Source of the DNA: Cyanobacteria bacterium OH_PDB_230
GTDB taxonomy: Bacteria > Cyanobacteriota > Vampirovibrionia > Gastranaerophilales > Gastranaerophilaceae
Length of the DNA: 64,000 nt
Assembly: GCA_023421795.1 (NCBI GenBank)
Contig: JAEZSO010000001.1
Span: forward strand, 62,001-126,000
Reading direction: 5' to 3'
Below are positions 1-7,782 of the stretch, one piece after another; the first letter of the stretch is position 1; each line of letters opens with the position of its first letter. Both the position numbers and the translations under genes were made by a program. The notes beneath the pieces are model-generated. The model was not told where the DNA came from, ran no database searches, and worked only from the letters and a program-made list of their open reading frames with translations.

Positions 1-48
1 TCGGGCAAATAAACAGCCTTATAGCAAGATAGGTGTTGGTGTAGAAGA

Positions 49-828
49 ATGGAACTGTTAGAGCTTTTATCGCCGAAAAACATAGTTGGATTTATAATTG
101 TGGTTACCAGGCTGAGCGGTATGATGGTAACGGCTCCGTTGTTTTCCACTTATCCAATTCCGCCGCAGGTAAAGGCCTGGCTGGTTGCTTTCGTGGCTTT
201 TATAATGTACCCGTTGGTTTCTGTAAATACATCTTTTGTAGTGCCTACAAGCATGCCTGAAATGACGCTTTTTCTTATAAAAGAGTTTGCGGTTGGGGCC
301 CTAATAGGATTCCTGGCAAGCTTTTTGTTTGTTAGTGTTCAGATGGCTGGTAATCTTTTGGCTCAGCAGATAGGTTTAGCAATGAGTAACATGCTGGATC
401 CTGCGACTAATGCGAATGTTCCTGTAATAGGCCAGTTTTATATGTTTATGACAACACTCATTTTTCTGGCTTTAGATGCTCATCAATGGCTTTTCGCGGC
501 GGTTTATCAAAGTTTTCTTAAGGTTCCGCCGGGTCTGGAAATGCCGTTTTCTCCTATATTAGTTCAGCAGGTATTGCATTTGTCTTCTCAAATGTTTACT
601 GTTTCTATAAGTATAGTGCTGCCTATATTTTGCGTATTGTTCGTTCTTGAAATTCTTATTGGGGTTCTTGCTAAAATGATTCCCCAAATGAATATATTTA
701 TGGTTGCGTTGCCAATAAAAATTTATATTGGACTGGTATTAATGATAATGTTTTTATCTCCAATGTTCAGTTATCTCAGTGGGCTTGTCGAAACCCACAT
801 GATGACAATAATGAAAATGTTTATGTGA
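49..828 (+). CDS. fliR: Flagellar biosynthetic protein FliR
   Basis: FliR is an inner-membrane subunit of the flagellar type III export gate, where it forms the core with FliP and FliQ. The 259-residue product has the usual length and about six hydrophobic segments, opening with an N-terminal helix and the R-L-S-G-M turn typical of FliR, and ending in a hydrophobic helix. It is followed after 6 bases by flhB and then flhA, the classical export-gate order, so fliP and fliQ probably lie just left of the window. The first 48 bases are too short to assign to a gene; one frame stays open across the fliR start and could be the tail of an upstream gene. FliR rather than its virulence homologue SctT is inferred from the flhB/flhA context. 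Confidence 0.95.
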   Translation: MELLELLSPKNIVGFIIVVTRLSGMMVTAPLFSTYPIPPQVKAWLVAFVAFIMYPLVSVNTSFVVPTSMPEMTLFLIKEFAVGALIGFLASFLFVSVQMAGNLLAQQIGLAMSNMLDPATNANVPVIGQFYMFMTTLIFLALDAHQWLFAAVYQSFLKVPPGLEMPFSPILVQQVLHLSSQMFTVSISIVLPIFCVLFVLEILIGVLAKMIPQMNIFMVALPIKIYIGLVLMIMFLSPMFSYLSGLVETHMMTIMKMFM

Positions 829-834
829 GGATAA

Positions 835-1911
835 ATGAGTTCAGATAAAACGGAAGACGCTACCCCCAAGCGGCGGGAGCAGGAAAGAAAAAAAGGTAAT
901 ATATCCAAAAGTCAGGATCTAACTGCGGCCCTGATGCTTTCTATTGGTGTGGCCCTTTTGGTTACTATGTCTTCCGGGATTTTGGAAGAATTAAAGACTC
1001 TATGTTACCACACATTCACTCACCTTAATCCTAAGGATATAGAAAAAGGTGATTTGGCGATGCTTTTGGTTCCGTATGTACAGGTTGCGGGAAAAATTGT
1101 TCTTCCGTTCCTTTTGACATTGATGATAGCGGGTGCAGTGGTCATAAGGTTCCAGATAGGGGCTTTACTGGCTGTTGAAAAACTCAAACCGGATCTTCAA
1201 AAATTTAGCCCATCCAGCATCCTTAATTCGTTAAAAAAGATGTTGAATCCTTTTGAAGTAAAAAATATCGTGGAACTTGTCAAAAATCTCTTGAAGGTGT
1301 TGATTGTAGGTAGTTGCGGCTATTCTGTAATAAACGATCGAAAAGAAGAACTTTTTGCGCTTGTAGGAGTTGATGTCCCCACGGCATTTATGGTTTTAGG
1401 AAGTATTCTGGTTCAAATGCTTACAAACATGTGCGTTGTTATGCTTATTTTAGGAATAATTGACAAAAAATACCAGGATTATATGTTTGAAAAATCCATA
1501 AAAATGTCCAAGCAAGAAATTAAAGACGAGTGGAAAAATACAGACGGGGATCCTCATATCAAGGCAAAAATCAAAGCAGCTCAGATGAAGATGATGCAGC
1601 AAAAAATGATGAGTGCCATTCCTCAAGCAGATGTTATTGTAACTAACCCGACTCACTTTGCTGTAGCTATAAAATATGATAAAACAAGGGCGGCGGCCCC
1701 TATGGTCGTGGCTAAAGGTGTTGATTTTATGGCTTTCAAGATAAGAGAAATAGCCCAGGAGAACAAGATTCCAATAGTTGAAAATAAGCCTTTGGCTCGT
1801 TCGCTATACAAACTTGTGCCGATTGATGGTATAATACCACCAGATTTATATGTAGCAGTAGCCGAAGTGCTCGCTTACGTATATAATAAAAATAAGACTG
1901 GGGTTTATTGA
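835..1911 (+). CDS. flhB: Flagellar biosynthetic protein FlhB
   Basis: FlhB is the export-gate protein that switches substrate specificity from rod/hook to filament proteins by self-cleavage. The 358-residue product starts with the charged S-x-K-T-E-x-A-T-P-K-R segment of the family, has four membrane helices between about residues 30 and 210, and carries the autocleavage motif N-P-T-H at residues 271-274, cut between N271 and P272. A GAGG ribosome site lies within the gap after fliR. The stop codon shares its last base with the flhA start (TGATG), which suggests translational coupling. All hallmark residues of the FlhB/SctU family are present. Confidence 0.97.
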   Translation: MSSDKTEDATPKRREQERKKGNISKSQDLTAALMLSIGVALLVTMSSGILEELKTLCYHTFTHLNPKDIEKGDLAMLLVPYVQVAGKIVLPFLLTLMIAGAVVIRFQIGALLAVEKLKPDLQKFSPSSILNSLKKMLNPFEVKNIVELVKNLLKVLIVGSCGYSVINDRKEELFALVGVDVPTAFMVLGSILVQMLTNMCVVMLILGIIDKKYQDYMFEKSIKMSKQEIKDEWKNTDGDPHIKAKIKAAQMKMMQQKMMSAIPQADVIVTNPTHFAVAIKYDKTRAAAPMVVAKGVDFMAFKIREIAQENKIPIVENKPLARSLYKLVPIDGIIPPDLYVAVAEVLAYVYNKNKTGVY

Positions 1912-4025
1912 TGAATTTGGGCAGTTTATCGAGCTTATTAAAGAATAATGACATAGTATTGGCGATTGGCCTTGTCATTATCGTTTGCATGATGGTATTG
2001 CCCCTGCCCTCGCCTTTATTGGATTTTCTTTTAACAATAAATATTTCCCTTTCTATAATAATAATGCTTGTTTGTCTTTTCACAAAAGAGCCGCTTGATT
2101 ATTCTACATTCCCCGTAATTATACTTATTTCAACAATTTTCAGACTTGGCTTGAACGTAAGTTCCACAAGACTTATTTTGTTATACGGAGAAGCTGGAGA
2201 GGTAATAAACTCTTTCGGGCAGTTCGTTGTAGGTGGGAACTATGTCGTAGGTTTCATCATATTCGTAATCCTGGTAATCATCAACTTTATGGTAATTACA
2301 GGCGGTGCAGGAAGAGTAGCTGAAGTATCCGCCAGATTTACATTGGACAGCATGCCTGGTAAACAGCTTAGTATAGACGCCGATTTAAATTCCGGCTTAA
2401 TAAGTGAAGAGCAGGCAAAAACGAGAAGAAGAAAACTTGAAAGAGAAGCAGATTTCTACGGTACGATGGACGGTGCTTCTAAGTTCGTTAAAGGTGATGC
2501 CACCGCAGGTATTTTGATTACGGTTGTAAATATCGTTGCGGGTCTGATTATCGGTATCTGGCAGCTGAAAATGGATGCTATGACCGCTTTAAGTACATAC
2601 ACTATCTTGACTGTAGGTGATGGTCTTGTTTCTCAGATTCCGGCTTTGCTTATATCTTTTGCAACAGGTTTGATTATATCAAGAGCAGCGGGTCAGGATA
2701 CTTCTTTAGGGGATGACATCCAAAAAGAAATGTTTTCTAACCCTACAGTGCTTGCTGTGGTTGCCGGATTGCTTTTCTTACTGGCTTTGGTTCCCGGAAT
2801 GCCAATGATTCCTTTTATGATAGTTGCTTCTCTGGTCGGTTATACAGCCTTCCATAAACAAAGAGAAAAAAGACTTAAAGTTGAAGAAGAGGCCAAGCAG
2901 AAAGAAGATGCGGCAAAAGCTGAAAAACTCGACAAGGTCGCCAAAAAAAGAAAGAAAGCCACGAGAGAAAGCGTTTTAGAATTGCTTGCTATAGAAGCTA
3001 TTGAGATTGAGATTGGGTATAGGCTCGTTACTCTTCTTGATACAGAACAGGGCGGCGACTTGCTTGAGAGAATAGCTCAGATAAGAAGGCAAACCGCGCT
3101 TGATTTAGGTATTGTTTTGCCGTCAATAAGAGTTAGAGATAATTTGCAGCTTCCTCCCAACAGTTATCAGGTAAAACTGAAAGGTGTTCCAATTGAAAAT
3201 GGCGAGATTTATGTAGATAGATTCCTTGCAATGAACGCATTGGGGGTAGAAGATAATCCGAATATTCAAGGAATAAACGCGATAGAACCGGCCTTTGGCC
3301 TTCCAGCGATTTGGATAGAAGATAAAGATAAAGAATATGTGGAAACTCAAGGCTATACTGTTGTAAGCCCTTCAGCCGTTATATCCACACATATAACAGA
3401 GATAATAAAGAAAAACGCTTCAGAAATTCTTTCAAGAGCAGATGTACAACAACTTATTGACAATTTGAAAAAAGAAGTTTCCGAAGATTATGTAAATGAT
3501 CTTATGAAAGACATTAATGCCGCTGAGGTTCAGCAGGTAGTTCAAAACCTATTGAAAGAACGTTTATCGGTGAGGGATTTGAAAACAATTCTTGAAGTAA
3601 TAAGCTTGCAGTCCAAGATCAGCAGAAATCCTGACTTCCTGACAGAACAGGTAAGGCAGGCTCTTGCAAGAAGCATTTGTAAACAAAACCTTTCAGATAC
3701 AGGAGAGCTTTTAGTTGTCACGTTAGCGCCCGAAGTCGAAAATGTCATCGCGCAAGGAGTAAGCCCTGACGCTCAAAGCTTGATGCTCGAACCTGATTTT
3801 ACGAAAAAGTTGTTGGATAATTTAAACTATGAATTGGAAAAGGCAATAACAAATTACGGCAACCAGCCTGTTATTCTTTGCTCTTCTCCTATAAGGCTTC
3901 CTTTTAGAAGATTGATAGAAAGAACATATCCACAAATTTCAGTTATGTCGTATAATGAAATAAGCAACAATACAAAAGCTAAGTCCGTCGGAGTGGTTCA
4001 AGTAAACACCAGGGCTACAGTATAG
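1911..4025 (+). CDS. flhA: Flagellar biosynthesis protein FlhA
   Basis: FlhA is the large export-gate protein that forms the nonameric cytoplasmic ring docking substrate-chaperone complexes and uses the proton motive force. The product is 704 residues: about eight membrane helices in the first 320 residues, including the FHIPEP-family signature with R-L-G-L-N-V-S-S-T-R near residue 75, a charged linker, then the cytoplasmic domain. I chose the ATG at 1911; a TTG one codon earlier is possible, but the ATG directly overlaps the flhB stop and has a GGGG stretch upstream. No flhF or flhG follows; the next gene encodes a PilZ protein instead, which links export to c-di-GMP signalling. Confidence 0.97.
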   Translation: MNLGSLSSLLKNNDIVLAIGLVIIVCMMVLPLPSPLLDFLLTINISLSIIIMLVCLFTKEPLDYSTFPVIILISTIFRLGLNVSSTRLILLYGEAGEVINSFGQFVVGGNYVVGFIIFVILVIINFMVITGGAGRVAEVSARFTLDSMPGKQLSIDADLNSGLISEEQAKTRRRKLEREADFYGTMDGASKFVKGDATAGILITVVNIVAGLIIGIWQLKMDAMTALSTYTILTVGDGLVSQIPALLISFATGLIISRAAGQDTSLGDDIQKEMFSNPTVLAVVAGLLFLLALVPGMPMIPFMIVASLVGYTAFHKQREKRLKVEEEAKQKEDAAKAEKLDKVAKKRKKATRESVLELLAIEAIEIEIGYRLVTLLDTEQGGDLLERIAQIRRQTALDLGIVLPSIRVRDNLQLPPNSYQVKLKGVPIENGEIYVDRFLAMNALGVEDNPNIQGINAIEPAFGLPAIWIEDKDKEYVETQGYTVVSPSAVISTHITEIIKKNASEILSRADVQQLIDNLKKEVSEDYVNDLMKDINAAEVQQVVQNLLKERLSVRDLKTILEVISLQSKISRNPDFLTEQVRQALARSICKQNLSDTGELLVVTLAPEVENVIAQGVSPDAQSLMLEPDFTKKLLDNLNYELEKAITNYGNQPVILCSSPIRLPFRRLIERTYPQISVMSYNEISNNTKAKSVGVVQVNTRATV

Positions 4026-4035
4026 GTAGGTTAGT

Positions 4036-4629
4036 ATGAGAAATTATATTCAAAAAGAAAAAGAATTTAAAATTATCCCAAAAGATGTGACAGGAGCAAC
4101 CAGATGTTCGGTTACGGACGTTTTAGAAGGTTTTTTTGAAATAGAGTTAAAAACTGATGAGAATTACAATATCAATGAAACAGTAGAACTCTTTTCCATA
4201 ACACCTCAAGGGTTGCTTTATTTTGAAACTCTTATTTCAGAAGTTGATAAAAATAAAGTGAAGCTATTGTACCCTATATCACACAGATTTTTGCAAAGAA
4301 GAGAATACTCCAGGGTTGATTTTTCAAAAAATATATTCTTGAAAGAAAATGAATCTGATAATAATATCAGAGCTTCCATATTGGATATCAGCGCAGGCGG
4401 TATGAAAATAAGTTCTTTTGAAGAGTTGAGCATTTCTAAAGATTATAAAGTAAATGTCGAAATAGACAGAAATATTCAGATAGATTGTTTGTTTCAGCCG
4501 ATAAGAATAGAAGCTGATAACATCAATGGATATACTGTGTCAGGACGATTTAAATTGCTAAAAAATATTGATAGAATATCATTAGTCCAGTTTTGTTTCA
4601 AAAAACAAATGGAAAATCAAAACAGATAA
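4036..4629 (+). CDS. PilZ-domain c-di-GMP receptor, YcgR-like
   Basis: This is a cytoplasmic c-di-GMP-binding protein of 197 residues, built like YcgR: an N-terminal YcgR-type beta domain (about residues 1-85) followed by a PilZ domain. The ligand motifs are intact: R89-x3-R93 within R-R-E-Y-S-R, and D117-x-S119-x2-G122 within L-D-I-S-A-G-G. The gene starts 10 bases after flhA and is surely cotranscribed with it. In enterobacteria YcgR brakes the flagellar motor when c-di-GMP is high; a similar flagellar role here is inference from position. The following hairpin at 4633-4675 may end the operon. Confidence 0.88.
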   Translation: MRNYIQKEKEFKIIPKDVTGATRCSVTDVLEGFFEIELKTDENYNINETVELFSITPQGLLYFETLISEVDKNKVKLLYPISHRFLQRREYSRVDFSKNIFLKENESDNNIRASILDISAGGMKISSFEELSISKDYKVNVEIDRNIQIDCLFQPIRIEADNINGYTVSGRFKLLKNIDRISLVQFCFKKQMENQNR

Positions 4630-4632
4630 AAT

Positions 4633-4675
4633 ACCCGATAGTTTTGCCGTAGCAAAATTCGAGGGTGCCCTTTTT
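4633..4675 (+). terminator. Probable terminator after the flagellar/PilZ operon
   Basis: A two-part hairpin pairs ACCCGA with TCGAGGGT (two-base bulge) and, inside it, TTTTGC with GCAAAA around a CGTA loop. It is followed after four bases by five T residues. It begins 3 bases after the PilZ stop. The gap before the T run makes it weaker than a textbook intrinsic terminator. Confidence 0.5.
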
Positions 4676-4805
4676 AGTCACTGTTCGTGGCCCATCTTAA
4701 GGAATAACGGCAGAGTGTGGCCGAGAAGGAAATTAAAATAAGCGAAAGAAAGTATGCACCGCTATTATGGCAGGTTGTAATACTAGATTGGATCAGGAAT
4801 AACCT
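4676..4805 (+). other. Structured non-coding stretch, possible leader RNA
   Basis: This stretch between the PilZ gene and the small membrane-protein gene has no credible reading frame. It shows pairing potential: GGGTGC at about 4663 with GCACC near 4757, CACTG near 4680 with CAGAGTG near 4712, a CGGC/GCCG hairpin at 4709-4724, and GGTT/AACC closing the last 35 bases. I compared it by memory with c-di-GMP-I, lysine, cobalamin, SAM and glycine riboswitches and found no match. It may be the 5' leader of the sensor-kinase operon. Confidence 0.3.
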
Positions 4806-5006
4806 ATGTATTCAAAATCAATAGCTCTTTTTCTAATGAGTGCTTCGCTAATAGTACTTTGTTCTATTATTTTTTTGAATGCTTTTTCTTTTGATTGTTT
4901 AACTATAAAACACACTCTCATAAGAGTGGTTCCGTGGTCTTGCCTGCTCGGTTTGTTAGGATTTATGATTGGTAAAATTTTAGATTATGCTAGATATAAA
5001 AGGTAA
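4806..5006 (+). CDS. Small two-helix membrane protein of unknown function
   Basis: I do not recognise this 66-residue protein. It has a hydrophobic helix at about residues 7-28 and a second at about 44-60, with a short loop between them and a basic tail (Y-A-R-Y-K-R), so both ends probably face the cytoplasm. Its last 20 bases overlap the start of the histidine-kinase gene in another frame, which implies translational coupling and perhaps a partner role for the kinase. The ATG follows a structured leader and no strong ribosome site is visible. Overlap, composition and position support it as a real gene. Confidence 0.6.
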   Translation: MYSKSIALFLMSASLIVLCSIIFLNAFSFDCLTIKHTLIRVVPWSCLLGLLGFMIGKILDYARYKR

Positions 5007-6660
5007 AAGATATTTAAAAAACCTGAAGAAGGATCTGGATGACCTTGTTTCTTTGAGAATTATAAAAGAAAGAAGATTAAGCTTTGAATTTGCGTTTTTG
5101 ACGAGTATCGTCATAATTCTGGTCGTATTTTGTATGGGATGGTACATTAATCAGGCCACAGAGAAATTCAAAGACGGTATGGAAAGGCAAAACGAGAAAG
5201 TAAGTGTTGCTATCACTTCTACTATCGTTAACTCAATTTCTGCTGATATTGAATCTAAAAACTCAGAAGCTATAGACCTAAAAATCCGATATCCTTTATC
5301 AGAAAAAGTAATAGCGTATGTGGTGGTCTATGATAAGAAGGCAAAGAAGATAATATATTCTACGCACCCTCAACAGATATCAGTCTTTAAATCAAGGATT
5401 ACCGCGAGCGAATATACCTCTGAAAGCATTAGAAAGGCATCTTATATTACAAGTGAGAGAGGCCAGTATTTTATTTACATAGGATTTTTTGAAGATTCAA
5501 ACTTGAAAAACTTCTTTGATTCCATTTCAAAAGACCAAAATTTGCTGCTTTCTTTGTTTGTGTTTGTCGGGCTGTGGCTGGCATATTCTTTGTCTAACAA
5601 GATTTTAAGTCCTTTGAAGTCTTTGATTCAAGCTACAGGAGAATTCGAGCAAGGTGATTTGTCAAATAGGGTGGAAAAAACTTCTTATAAAGAGATAAAT
5701 GAACTTGTGGAATCTTATAACTCCATGGCTGACGCTTTACAAAGACTGTACAGTTCAATGGAACATAAGGTTCAAGAGCGCACGAAACAATTAGAAGAAG
5801 CTTATAAGGAACTTCAAAGCACGCAGGCAATGATGGTTCACTCGGAAAAAATGAAATCATTAGGTGAGTTGGTTGCAGGAATTATGCACGAAATCAATAA
5901 TCCCATAAACTTTATCTATGGTAACTTAAGCCATTTAAACAACTATTCTTCAGATTTAATAAAAATAATTGATACTTATACTGAATTATCCGAGAACTTA
6001 ACTCCTGATAAAAAGAAAATGGTGAATGAATTAAAACAGGAAATAGATTATGAATTCTTAAAATCCGATCTCCCTGATTTGATAAGAAGCTGCAGGGAAG
6101 GTACTGAAAGAACGAGAAACATTATTTTAGATCTTAAAAATTTCTCAAGAATGGAAGAAGTTGCTTTGACAAATGTAGATTTGCCTAAAGAAATCGATAC
6201 TACTTTAAACATTCTCCATAATAAATTTAAAAACAAAATAACCGTACATAAGGAATACGAGGAAAATCTGCCTAAAATTGAAGGTTATGGCGGTCAATTA
6301 AATCAGGTTCTTATGAATATTCTGGACAATGCCGCTTATGCTATAGAAGAAAAGGGTGATGTTTGGATAAGACTCAAGGCGGTTGACAATAATGTTATAA
6401 TTGAATTTGAAGATAACGGCAGAGGTATGGACGATACTACTGTTCAAAAAATCTTTAATCCTTTCTTTACGACCAAACCCGTAGGGCAAGGAACAGGTCT
6501 TGGAATGTCTATTAGCTATAAGGTAATCAAAAACCACCAAGGAGATATCAAAATCGATACTGAGCTTGGTAGAGGTACAAAATTCACCATTAAATTGCCG
6601 ATTAATAGGGATAAAGAGCAAGACAATGTAAAAGACATAGAATTGGAAATAATCGAATAA
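4987..6660 (+). CDS. Membrane sensor histidine kinase
   Basis: This two-component sensor kinase has 557 residues. Residues 33-53 form the first membrane helix, about 54-185 an extracytoplasmic sensing region, and about 187-207 the second helix. A HAMP domain (about 208-262), a coiled coil, the dimerisation domain with phospho-acceptor H301 in M-H-E-I-N-N-P, and an ATPase domain (N box in N-I-L-D-N-A-A, G1 D-N-G-R-G-M-D, G2 G-T-G-L-G-M) follow. The H-E-I-N-N-P form groups it with NtrB/ZraS-like kinases. The response-regulator gene starts one base after the stop, so the two are a cognate pair. The signal sensed is unknown. Confidence 0.93.
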   Translation: MLDIKGKRYLKNLKKDLDDLVSLRIIKERRLSFEFAFLTSIVIILVVFCMGWYINQATEKFKDGMERQNEKVSVAITSTIVNSISADIESKNSEAIDLKIRYPLSEKVIAYVVVYDKKAKKIIYSTHPQQISVFKSRITASEYTSESIRKASYITSERGQYFIYIGFFEDSNLKNFFDSISKDQNLLLSLFVFVGLWLAYSLSNKILSPLKSLIQATGEFEQGDLSNRVEKTSYKEINELVESYNSMADALQRLYSSMEHKVQERTKQLEEAYKELQSTQAMMVHSEKMKSLGELVAGIMHEINNPINFIYGNLSHLNNYSSDLIKIIDTYTELSENLTPDKKKMVNELKQEIDYEFLKSDLPDLIRSCREGTERTRNIILDLKNFSRMEEVALTNVDLPKEIDTTLNILHNKFKNKITVHKEYEENLPKIEGYGGQLNQVLMNILDNAAYAIEEKGDVWIRLKAVDNNVIIEFEDNGRGMDDTTVQKIFNPFFTTKPVGQGTGLGMSISYKVIKNHQGDIKIDTELGRGTKFTIKLPINRDKEQDNVKDIELEIIE

Positions 6661-6661
6661 T

Positions 6662-7675
6662 ATGGAACTGTACAAGTTATTATTGGTAGATGATGAAGAA
6701 GACAATTTAGCGCTTTTATACAGAACGCTAAGAGGGAAATATGAAATAGACAAAACGACTTCTCCTCTTCAAGCATTGGAAATGATTAAAAACAAGCATT
6801 ATGACTTGGTGCTTTCCGATCACAAAATGCCCGAGATGGACGGCGTAGAGCTTCTAAAGAGGGTTTATGACGATTATCCCAATACAATGAGACTTTTGGT
6901 TACTGCTTATACAGATGCAAGTATTCTTATTGATGCAATAAATTATGCGAAAATATACAGGTACATAAAAAAACCATACAGCCCGGATGAGCTTTTGCTG
7001 ACTGTAGCGAATACATTAGAATATCTTCAATTAAAACTCGATAATGAGAATCTTATAACTGATTTGAAAGATTTATTTTCAGGAACTATCAAGGCGATTA
7101 TTGAAGCTCTGGATGCAAAAGATTCATTTACTTTGGGTAGAAGCCGACGCGTAACTTTTTATACAATGAAAATAATTCAATCTATGGGTCTTGCGGAAAG
7201 CGACGTCGCAAATAAAATTGAACTTGCAGGTCTTCTTCACGACATAGGTATGATAGGTATTTCAGATGATATTTTGTATAAAGTAGAAAAACTTACCCCG
7301 GAAGAATATGAAGAAATCAAAAAACACGTAAAACACGGAGTCAGAATATTAGAAGATATAAAACAACTGAGAGACGTTGTTGAAATAATAAAATATCACC
7401 ATGAGCATTTTGACGGCGGCGGCTATCCTTTTGGTTTAAAAGGAGAGGAAATTCCTATAGGAGCCAGAGTTATTGCTGTAGCTGACGCATTAGATGGAAT
7501 GTTGTCTTCAAGAGCTTACAGGCAGCCTTTAGAACCTTCTATTGCTATGGCAAAAATCAAAGATAAAGCGAATGTGCAGTTTGATCCTGAGGTTGTTGCG
7601 GCTTTAGAAAGAGTTCTTCCTGAAGCTATGGACGAGGTTCAAACATTTGAGGCGGCTAATTATAAAGCTGAGTAG
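6662..7675 (+). CDS. Response regulator with receiver and HD-GYP domains (RpfG type)
   Basis: This 337-residue protein has a CheY-like receiver (about 1-120) with phosphoacceptor D53 in L-S-D-H-K-M-P and conserved D10/D11 and K103, then an HD-GYP domain (about 140-325). HD-GYP domains hydrolyse c-di-GMP. H193-D194, the K-x-H of the following helix and the Y-H-H-E-H-F-D-G-G-G-Y-P block are intact. The first-helix motif normally reading G-H-S-x-R-V is G-R-S-R-R-V here, so one usual metal-ligand histidine is arginine. It follows the kinase gene directly and is probably phosphorylated by that kinase. Activity may be altered by the lost ligand. Confidence 0.92.
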   Translation: MELYKLLLVDDEEDNLALLYRTLRGKYEIDKTTSPLQALEMIKNKHYDLVLSDHKMPEMDGVELLKRVYDDYPNTMRLLVTAYTDASILIDAINYAKIYRYIKKPYSPDELLLTVANTLEYLQLKLDNENLITDLKDLFSGTIKAIIEALDAKDSFTLGRSRRVTFYTMKIIQSMGLAESDVANKIELAGLLHDIGMIGISDDILYKVEKLTPEEYEEIKKHVKHGVRILEDIKQLRDVVEIIKYHHEHFDGGGYPFGLKGEEIPIGARVIAVADALDGMLSSRAYRQPLEPSIAMAKIKDKANVQFDPEVVAALERVLPEAMDEVQTFEAANYKAE

Positions 7676-7714
7676 TCTTTGTTTTTAAAGATTTGCGGGT
7701 CTAATTTGGTCTTT

Positions 7715-7744
7715 TTGTGCCTTTTTATTTTATGCTAATATTAT
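7715..7744 (+). promoter_or_regulatory. Probable sigma-70 promoter of proS
   Basis: A TTGTGC box and a TATTAT box are separated by 18 bases, about 39 bases upstream of the proS start. A TAATAT overlapping the same segment is an alternative -10. A ribosome site (AAAGGA) sits 9 bases before the ATG. Confidence 0.45.
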
Positions 7745-7782
7745 CCTAGGAAACAAAGAAAATTATAAAGGATATACTTACC

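Noticed and set aside
4640..4805. c-di-GMP or lysine riboswitch before the kinase operon
   Set aside because: The conserved core words of both classes are missing; only generic pairing is present.
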